NCBI RefSeq assembly: GCF_030684895.1
Contig: NZ_JAUXXP010000041.1
Location: 19,698-83,697 of the forward strand
Source: Pseudomonas sp.
Lineage (GTDB): Bacteria; Pseudomonadota; Gammaproteobacteria; Pseudomonadales; Pseudomonadaceae
Direction of reading: 5' to 3'
DNA length: 64,000 nucleotides
Shown here: piece by piece, positions 58,084 to 64,000 of the stretch
Layout: every line of letters starts with the position of its first letter
How positions within the stretch are numbered: the stretch's first letter is position 1
The notes under the pieces: generated by a model
Told to the model about the DNA's origin: nothing
Seen by the model: the letters and a program-made list of their open reading frames with translations, nothing else
The model's database searches: none
Made by a program: the position numbers and the translations under genes

Positions 58084-58394
58084 GCCGTCTCTGTCTTTCG
58101 AGCAACGGTCGTATATCCGCAACGGGTAATGCGACCGTTATCGCAAACGAGCTGCTCCCCATCGGCGAATTGCCCCCGCAGCGGCTGTGGACATTGTGTT
58201 TTGTCCCCGTGCCCCGCACCATGACGGCCGTCGTGCCACCGCCACTTCCCCCGTGCCAAATCTGATTCTGCCAAGCGCCCGCTGCTGCAGGGTTGAGTCC
58301 TGTGCCAGCCGGATATGTGCGCCTGCACTGACCTGAATTATTGAACCGTAATCGAGTCCATATTTTTCCGCAGTAGGCTCGACAGGAGTGGTTG
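58084..58394. other. Non-coding gap upstream of lapD
   Basis: About 310 bp before lapD with no ORF that has codon structure or a ribosome-binding site. It has an 8-base inverted repeat, AACGGTCG at 58104 and CGACCGTT at 58132. No lapG-like coding remnant is seen. Confidence 0.45.
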
Positions 58395-60329
58395 ATGTCG
58401 TTGTTCAAGCAGCTGTTTATCGCCATCTGTGTGCTGATGCTGGTGAATTTCACCGGTAGCTTTCTGGTCAGCGTCGAGAGTTCGCGCGAGCAACAGGTCA
58501 ACCAGCTGCGCGCCCATGCCCAGGATGCCGCCACGGCCCTGGGCTTGTCGCTCAGCCCGCATGTCAATGACACCGCGATGATCGAGCTGATGGTCAGTTC
58601 GATTTTCGACAGTGGTTATTTTGAAAGTATCCGCGTGACCGATCCTGCGTCCGGTGAGCTGTTGGTCGAGCGCAGCGGCGTGCCGGTCAGCGGCGAGGCG
58701 CCGCAGTGGTTCGCGCAACTGGTCGACCTAGAAGCCGCGCAGGGCGATGCGATTGTCAGTGACGGTTGGCGTCAGGCTGCACAGGTAACGGTGGTCAGTC
58801 ATCCGCTGTTTGCCGTCGGCAAACTCTGGCAGAGCACTCTGGGCAACCTGCTGTGGCTGACCCTGAGCGGCGTGTTGTGTATTGCTCTGGGTGTGCTGCT
58901 ACTCAAGCGTCAGTTGCGCCCATTGGACTATATGGTCGAACAGTCCAATGCCATCGCCCGACGTGAGTTCCTCAGCTTGCCGGAACTGCCGAAAACCCCC
59001 GAGTTTCGCCGGGTGGTCAATGCCATGAACCAGATGGTTGGCAAACTCAAGGCGCTGTTTGCCGAGGAAGCCGCGCGCAGTGAAGTGCTGCGCGCCGAAG
59101 CCTACCAGGACAGCCTGACTGGATTGGCCAACCGGCGCTATTTCGATTTGCAGCTGCACGCGCGGCTCAACGTTGAGGAGCAGGCCTGCAGCGGTTATCT
59201 GCTGTTGCTGCGGGTTAATGACCTAAGCGGCCTCAACCAGCGCTTGGGCGGCCAGCGTACCGATCAATTGCTGATCAGCATCGCCGAACAGTTGCAGCAG
59301 CTCAGCCAAGGCCGTTTTGTTCTGGCGCGCAACCGTGGCGGTGAGTTCGCCCTGCTGGCGCCGGGGCTTGAGCGCAGCGAAGCACTGCAACTGGCCGAGC
59401 AGCTTGAGCAGAGCCTGCACAGCCTGCAGCAGACCGGTGCCAGTGACTGCTTGCCAGTGGCCCATATCGGCTTGACCAGCTTTGCTCCCGGCGCGGCGGA
59501 AGACGAGCTGTACCGTGCATTGGATGCGGCTTTGGCCCTTGCCGCCAGTCAGGCGCAGCCGAGTTGGGCGTTCAATGAATTGGCCGAGCAATCGCTGGCT
59601 GTGGACGAGGGGCAAAGTTGGTACAACCTGCTGGATCAGGCGCTGGAGCAGGGCCGTATTCAGTTGTTCTTCCAGCCGGTGGTGGCTGCCGACGAACCCG
59701 CGCGCGTGCTGCACCACAAGGTGCTGGCGCGGGTGATGGATGAGCAGGGCGGGGTGATTCCCGCTGGGCGCTTTCTGCCTTGGGTGGAGCGTTTCGGTTG
59801 GGCGGCGCGACTGGATCGGGTCATGCTCGGTTTGGTGCTGACGCAACTGCACGGTCATTCAGCGGCCGTGGCGCTGAGCCTGTCCGGCACTAGCATTCGC
59901 GATCCCCAGGCGCTGGCGGCGTTGTATGCCCAGTTGCAGCAACACCGGCAACTGGGGCCGCGCCTGACCCTGGAGCTGGATGAAGATCAATTACCCGATC
60001 AGGCCGCGCTGGAAAACCTGACCCAACGGTTGCGCAGCCTGGGCTTTGGCCTCGGCTTGCAGCATTTTGGTGGACGCTTCAGCATGATCGGCAACCTGGC
60101 CAAGCTGGGCCTTGGTTACCTCAAGGTTGATGGCAGCTATATCCGCGATATCGATCAGGAAAACGACAAGCGCCTGTTTATCGAAGCCATGCAGCGCGCA
60201 GCCAACAGCATCGACCTGCCGCTGATTGCCGAACGGGTGGAAAGCGAAGGGGAATGGCAGGTCCTGCGCGCCATGGGTATCAACGGTGTGCAGGGCCGTC
60301 TATTTGGTGAGCCGGGACCTTGGCGTTGA
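58395..60329 (+). CDS. lapD: c-di-GMP receptor LapD (degenerate GGDEF-EAL)
   Basis: Inner-membrane receptor that, when bound to c-di-GMP, sequesters the periplasmic protease LapG and so keeps adhesin LapA on the surface. The product is 644 residues, start at ATG 58395 after CAGGAG. Order: TM1 (FKQLFIAICVLMLVNFTGSF), a periplasmic LapD/MoxY domain to about residue 150, TM2 (LLWLTLSGVLCIALGVLLL), HAMP, a GGDEF domain whose site is degenerate RGGEF at 314-318, and an EAL domain with KVL (442-444) in place of EAL. Degeneracy at both sites fits a non-catalytic receptor. It is 0.5 kb from the adhesin gene, but no lapG is in the window. Confidence 0.93.
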   Translation: MSLFKQLFIAICVLMLVNFTGSFLVSVESSREQQVNQLRAHAQDAATALGLSLSPHVNDTAMIELMVSSIFDSGYFESIRVTDPASGELLVERSGVPVSGEAPQWFAQLVDLEAAQGDAIVSDGWRQAAQVTVVSHPLFAVGKLWQSTLGNLLWLTLSGVLCIALGVLLLKRQLRPLDYMVEQSNAIARREFLSLPELPKTPEFRRVVNAMNQMVGKLKALFAEEAARSEVLRAEAYQDSLTGLANRRYFDLQLHARLNVEEQACSGYLLLLRVNDLSGLNQRLGGQRTDQLLISIAEQLQQLSQGRFVLARNRGGEFALLAPGLERSEALQLAEQLEQSLHSLQQTGASDCLPVAHIGLTSFAPGAAEDELYRALDAALALAASQAQPSWAFNELAEQSLAVDEGQSWYNLLDQALEQGRIQLFFQPVVAADEPARVLHHKVLARVMDEQGGVIPAGRFLPWVERFGWAARLDRVMLGLVLTQLHGHSAAVALSLSGTSIRDPQALAALYAQLQQHRQLGPRLTLELDEDQLPDQAALENLTQRLRSLGFGLGLQHFGGRFSMIGNLAKLGLGYLKVDGSYIRDIDQENDKRLFIEAMQRAANSIDLPLIAERVESEGEWQVLRAMGINGVQGRLFGEPGPWR

Positions 60330-60341
60330 CAGCACGCTTTT

Positions 60342-60368
60342 GTAGGAGCGGGCTTGCCCGCGAGCTTT
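60342..60368. repeat. Single TGTAGGAGCGGGCTTGCCCGCGAGC REP unit
   Basis: One unit of the Pseudomonas REP, starting 12 bases after the lapD stop. It contains the hairpin GAGCGGGCTTGCCCGC and probably marks or aids the end of the lapD transcript. Confidence 0.75.
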
Positions 60369-60397
60369 TGTCAGCCTGACGCGTCGTTGACCTAGGA

Positions 60398-60736
60398 TCA
60401 GATCAGCTTCGATTCGTCGTCGTTGATCAGTCGATGCAAACCACCCAGAGCGTCCCGCGCCTTACTACGGCCGACCAACTTGCCTTGCGCCGCTTCCGGT
60501 AGATCAGTGATGCGCACCACACCCTTGCGAATCAGCACGGTAATCAAGTCTTCCAGTACCCGGATCATGTCCAGGTCGCTCTGCTTGAGCTGCAGCAGGC
60601 TGCTTTCTACGCTCTGATTGGCATACCAGGCTTCTGCTTCCTGGCTGTCAGCCAGTAGCTCGCCATCCATACCCTCGAAAGGCGCCGCCTCAACCTGTTG
60701 CAAATTGCCCCAGGCATCGCGCTTTACATACAACAT
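60398..60736 (-). CDS. Conserved hypothetical protein between lapD and the adhesin
   Basis: The ATG at 60736 follows AAGGAGCGG and gives 112 residues (MLYVKRDAWGNLQQVEAAPF). It is rich in Asp/Glu with a central helix (SSLLQLKQSDLDMIRVLEDL) and a basic C-terminal stretch (GKLVGRSKARDALGGLHRLI). It reads in the same direction as the adhesin, downstream of it. Homologues are sometimes labelled 'tryptophan synthase beta-like', but the sequence has no TrpB motifs, so that name should not be used. Function unknown. Confidence 0.8.
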   Translation of the reverse strand: MLYVKRDAWGNLQQVEAAPFEGMDGELLADSQEAEAWYANQSVESSLLQLKQSDLDMIRVLEDLITVLIRKGVVRITDLPEAAQGKLVGRSKARDALGGLHRLINDDESKLI

Positions 60737-60769
60737 CGACCGCTCCTTGCCTCGTTGGCTGCCCTGAAT

Positions 60770-60802
60770 AAACAACCCCGCTTCCTTATGGTAGCGGGGT
60801 TG
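60770..60802 (-). terminator. Terminator after the adhesin gene
   Basis: On the minus strand, ACAACCCCGCT, a 10-base loop and AGCGGGGTTGT with TTTATT following, just beyond the adhesin stop. Confidence 0.88.
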
Positions 60803-60808
60803 TGGTCA

Positions 60809-63800
60809 TCAGTTATGGTCGATTTTGATCATCGGGTCGGCACCGGCGATCAACGAGTTGACCAGATCAGACTGGCTGAGATTGCCAGGGTTGATATTGA
60901 AATTACCGCCGCTGCCATTCTCCAGCTTGATGGTTACATCGGCGTTGCTGCCGCTGGCATTGAGCACCCCGGTGCTGCTAATCAGTAGGGTGGATGTTGC
61001 GGTGTCCACACGCAGGTAGTTGAGGATATTGCCGTCATTCTCGCCTTGCAGCAGATCATGCAGGTCAATGCGGTCACCTTCGCTGGTGTTGAAGTCCTTG
61101 ATTACATCCCGGCCACCCGCAGTGTTCAGGTCGCCGCGCTGCCAGAGGAATAGATCCTTGCCTGCGCCGCCAGTCAGCGTGTCGTTACCGAGGCCGCCAC
61201 GCAGAATGTCGTCTCCGGCACCACCATTGAGGATATCGTTACCCGCTTCGCCATTGAGGAAGTCGTTGCCGGCATCGCCATTTAGTGTGTCGTCGCCGAT
61301 ACCACCATACAGATGATCGTTGCCGGCACCGCCGTTGAGTGTGTCATTACCGGCACCGCCGTAGATCAGGTCATTACCGTCACCACCGTTAAGGGTGTCG
61401 TTGCCGTTGTAGCCACGTATCAGATCATTACCCGCTGTGCCGGTAAGGGTGTCGTTGCCGGCGGTGGCGTTGGTCAGTGTGTTAGTGGTTTCACTGATAG
61501 TGACGCTGAACGATTGCGCACTACTGGCGCTGTGGCCATTGGCTGCTTCTGTTGCGGTGCCGGTCAGCGTCAGGTTCAGCGTTCCGGTGTAGCCAGCAGG
61601 AGGCAGCAGATGCAGGTTGCTCAGGTCGCTGGCAGTCAGGGTCCAGCTGCCGTTGCCATTGTTGGTACCTGCGCTCAGGCTAGCGCCAGTCGGCAGCCCT
61701 GACAGTACGAGGCTCAGTGATTCTGAACCGTCCTTGTCGACCAGTTGTGCGGCGAGTGATAACGCAATCGGTGCGCCGTACAGCGTGGTGTTACCACTCT
61801 GGGTGAAGTTGGTATTTGTTAGCGACAGAGACGAATCTTTGAGGCCGTCGCGGCCATTGAGTACCAGCCAGCTGAAGCTGTAGTTACCACTCTGTGTCGC
61901 GGTATAACTGAATGTGCCGTTACTGGTGAGGCTCGGAAACTTAGACTCTGACGAGTCCACCAGGAAGGCATTACGGTTACCTGCGGGGTCTGTCACGATC
62001 AATACGACCAAGTCGTTGTAACCACCCTGTACTTCGCTGGCGATGTTCTCGCCATTGGTGAATGAGTAGTTCCAGTTGATCGTCGTGCCGTTTGTCATGC
62101 TGTAGTTGGACTGTGTCAGCTTTCCATCAACCACATCGACGGTGCCGGTGTGATTAACATTCGGCCCGGTCGGGTTAAAGCGGTTATCAAGGTAGCCAGC
62201 ATTCAGGCCCAGCTCGGCCTCCAGATTGGCTTGCGAGATACCATCGCCAGCGTTGAGTGCTGCCGTGTTGATCGGCGTGTCGGTGCTGCCCGTTGAGATC
62301 ACTGTTGCGCCGGGGTTGAGCACGAAAATGTTGGACACTGGCGAGATCAATGGTGCATCGGCCTGCGGTGTGACTGTTACGGTAACCTGAGCGCTCGCAG
62401 TGCCGCCTTTACCATCGCTGATGCTGTACTGAATCAGTGCCGTGCCACTGAAGTTGCTGGCAGGCGTAAAGTTCAGGGTGTTATTGGCGTTGACCACCAC
62501 AGTGCCATTGCTGGCGGTGGCCCCGGTAACCGTCAGAATGTCGCCATCAACATCTGTGTCGTTGGCCAGCACGTTAATGGTGACCGATGTGTCTTCATTG
62601 GTTATGGCGCTATCAGCAACTGCCACAGGTGCGTCGTTAACCGCTTTTATGCCAATCGTTACTGTAGCTGTGGCAAGCCCGCCTAGACCGTCACTCACGG
62701 TGTAAGTGAAAGTTGCCGAACCGTTGTAGTTGGCATCGGGGGTGAAAACGACATTCCCGCCAACCAATGCGACCGTACCGTGGGTCGCTCCCTGCACGCT
62801 AAGGATGCTTAGTGCATTGCCATCCGGGTCGCTGTCGTTACCCAGCAGTGTGGCGGGAGTAATTGTCAGGGCTTGATCTTCGTTGGTCACCAGCGCCGGG
62901 TTCTCATGCTGTAACGAACTGCCACCCACAACGCTGTAGCTACCGCCTTGGGGGCGAAGTTCAACGGTCAGCTGAGCATTGCCATCCTGATCCCAATAGA
63001 CAATTTCGAACTGCTGTGCACCGCCTTCTGGCACCGTGAAAACCACAGATTCGCGCGCTGTTGGGCCCTGGTTGCCGTTGTACTCTGCGACCGTTTGGCC
63101 ATTGATACGGATACTGAAGCCGTCATCTGCTGTTACGCGGAATTGGTAGTTACCAGCGGCCAGATTAATCAAACCGCTGAGTTTGAGAATGGCGTCAGAG
63201 GTATTCGCTGGGTCGCTCGAAAGGCTTGAGGCATCACCACCCAGGAAAGTCTGCAGGTTCGTGCCATTGCCCAAACCTCCATTACCAATAGGGCCATAGT
63301 TCAAACTTGTGGCTGTGAAGGTTGCCGTGGGAGCACGGCCATTGATAAAGGTTTCTACCTGGCCGAGGTTGGTCAGATTGGCACCATTGACTCCTTCGTT
63401 GTAGCCAAAGTACTGACCGACCAGTCCGGAAACCAGGTAGTTGTCGTTACTGGCAATCGGATCGCTATTGAGGTTCAGGCTGCCAGCACCACCGGCATTG
63501 CCCGCCAGGTCGGTATAGCTACCTGCCGGCAGGCTGACGCTCGGCGAGCCGCCACCGGTTGAGGTGAAAGTAGCTGTCCAGACTGCTGGATTACCTGCAG
63601 ACTGCACCAGATTGCTGATCGTGCCGCCTGTAGGAACGATGTCGCCTGCAGTAAAGCCGGTGACCGACTCGCTGAAGGTGAAGGTCAGCGTTGTGGCTTC
63701 CCCGACTGACAGGTTGCTATCGGTAGTGCTGATGACAACGGTTGGGGAAACCGTATCAATGACCTGCTGAGCTTGCGCTGCAATGTTCGGGTTGCCTGCT

Positions 63801-64000
63801 GAGTCTGTGGCTGCGCCTGCAGGCACATTGACAGTGATATTCCCATTAGTGTTTCCCGCCGGGGTGACAACCAGGGTGTAGGTCAGGCCATCGACAGTGG
63901 TGAAGGCGCCTTTGGTGCCGTTGGTGACGGCCACGTCATCGGCGGTAAAGCCGGTGACCGCTTCACTGAAGGTGAAGGTAAAGGTCACAGGGCCGTTGGC
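60809..64000 (-). CDS. Large LapA-type RTX adhesin, C-terminal part (5' end beyond the window)
   Basis: The frame is open to base 64000, so only the C-terminal 1063 codons are visible. From N to C: two Bap-like Ig repeats ([20 protein letters not shown] type), a PA14-like carbohydrate-binding domain near the first fifth ([15 protein letters not shown]...[20 protein letters not shown]), two VCBS/cadherin-like repeats ([40 protein letters not shown]), a CTC/adhesin domain, then 11 or so RTX nonapeptides ([11 protein letters not shown] type), and a C-terminal type I secretion signal region. It would be exported through a LapBCE-type system and held at the surface; LapD is nearby. The retention and LapG cleavage module is not in view. 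Confidence 0.93.
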   Translation of the reverse strand, partial: ANGPVTFTFTFSEAVTGFTADDVAVTNGTKGAFTTVDGLTYTLVVTPAGNTNGNITVNVPAGAATDSAGNPNIAAQAQQVIDTVSPTVVISTTDSNLSVGEATTLTFTFSESVTGFTAGDIVPTGGTISNLVQSAGNPAVWTATFTSTGGGSPSVSLPAGSYTDLAGNAGGAGSLNLNSDPIASNDNYLVSGLVGQYFGYNEGVNGANLTNLGQVETFINGRAPTATFTATSLNYGPIGNGGLGNGTNLQTFLGGDASSLSSDPANTSDAILKLSGLINLAAGNYQFRVTADDGFSIRINGQTVAEYNGNQGPTARESVVFTVPEGGAQQFEIVYWDQDGNAQLTVELRPQGGSYSVVGGSSLQHENPALVTNEDQALTITPATLLGNDSDPDGNALSILSVQGATHGTVALVGGNVVFTPDANYNGSATFTYTVSDGLGGLATATVTIGIKAVNDAPVAVADSAITNEDTSVTINVLANDTDVDGDILTVTGATASNGTVVVNANNTLNFTPASNFSGTALIQYSISDGKGGTASAQVTVTVTPQADAPLISPVSNIFVLNPGATVISTGSTDTPINTAALNAGDGISQANLEAELGLNAGYLDNRFNPTGPNVNHTGTVDVVDGKLTQSNYSMTNGTTINWNYSFTNGENIASEVQGGYNDLVVLIVTDPAGNRNAFLVDSSESKFPSLTSNGTFSYTATQSGNYSFSWLVLNGRDGLKDSSLSLTNTNFTQSGNTTLYGAPIALSLAAQLVDKDGSESLSLVLSGLPTGASLSAGTNNGNGSWTLTASDLSNLHLLPPAGYTGTLNLTLTGTATEAANGHSASSAQSFSVTISETTNTLTNATAGNDTLTGTAGNDLIRGYNGNDTLNGGDGNDLIYGGAGNDTLNGGAGNDHLYGGIGDDTLNGDAGNDFLNGEAGNDILNGGAGDDILRGGLGNDTLTGGAGKDLFLWQRGDLNTAGGRDVIKDFNTSEGDRIDLHDLLQGENDGNILNYLRVDTATSTLLISSTGVLNASGSNADVTIKLENGSGGNFNINPGNLSQSDLVNSLIAGADPMIKIDHN

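Noticed and set aside
58084..58394. Decayed lapG upstream of lapD
   Set aside because: All frames were scanned for LapG-like catalytic Cys/His segments and none is visible; the gap is too short for the gene.
60398..60736. 'Tryptophan synthase beta-like' label
   Set aside because: No PLP lysine motif or TrpB fold signature is visible in 112 residues; a hypothetical label is more honest.
61180..61460. Short tandem repeats that could suggest a CRISPR array
   Set aside because: The repeats have a 27-base period in frame and encode RTX nonapeptides ([11 protein letters not shown] type); no unique spacers are present.

Overview
The window reads as chromosomal DNA of a Pseudomonas species. Gene content and order are typical: the arginine succinyltransferase genes, then alaS-lysC-rsmA(csrA)-tRNA-Ser-tRNA-Arg, AmrZ, PhaG, LapD and a LapA-type adhesin. 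DNA is GC-rich throughout except for one AT-rich island near 37.7-39.6 kb. Dispersed palindromic (REP/BIME-like) repeats are abundant.

Layout. 1-7.7 kb: arginine catabolism by the AST pathway (aruC partial, aruF, aruG, aruD, aruB, a small conserved ORF, aruE). 8-13.8 kb: threonine aldolase, alaS, lysC, rsmA/csrA and two tRNAs. 13.9-20 kb: a small DUF4124 exported protein, the Mg transporter mgtE, an oadGAB Na+-pumping oxaloacetate decarboxylase set and convergent amrZ. 20.2-31.1 kb: a full C-P lyase operon phnCDEFGHIJKLMNP behind a three-repeat Pho box. 31.3-36.6 kb: an Lrp regulator divergent from a fused indolepyruvate:ferredoxin oxidoreductase and a leucine dehydrogenase-family gene, suggesting branched-chain or aromatic amino-acid catabolism. 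36.9-39.7 kb: a GNAT protein, tRNA-Arg(CCT), and a small foreign island (Fic protein, integrase remnant) whose edges carry a duplicated piece of the adjacent tRNA-Gly(TCC) region. 39.8-44.5 kb: phaG, an rsuA-like gene, a cysteine-rich mini-protein, a diguanylate cyclase and a methyltransferase.

44.5-54.2 kb is the most informative region. Genes that would usually be called 'urea carboxylase', 'urea carboxylase-associated proteins' and 'taurine/nitrate-like ABC transporter' lie downstream of two separate ykkC/guanidine-I riboswitches. Each riboswitch precedes its own paralogous substrate-binding protein and is itself preceded by a sigma-54-like -24/-12 element. The locus is therefore best read as guanidine uptake and degradation (guanidine carboxylase plus carboxyguanidine deiminase) under nitrogen and guanidine control. 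No allophanate hydrolase is in the window.

54.4-64 kb: a His/Tyr/Arg-rich lipoprotein, a LysR regulator divergent from an SdsA1-like alkylsulfatase, a DUF1145 membrane protein, LapD (degenerate GGDEF/EAL c-di-GMP receptor), a small conserved protein, and the C-terminal part of a giant RTX adhesin that runs off the window end.

Several repeat families recur. One GC-rich BIME occurs four times, twice in frame inside coding sequence (phnN and the carboxylase). A roughly 140-bp element with terminal inverted repeats occurs twice, at 6.6 and 43.7 kb. No certain novel system is visible. The best leads are the doubled sigma-54/riboswitch/binding-protein modules, the repeat insertions into genes and the Fic island.
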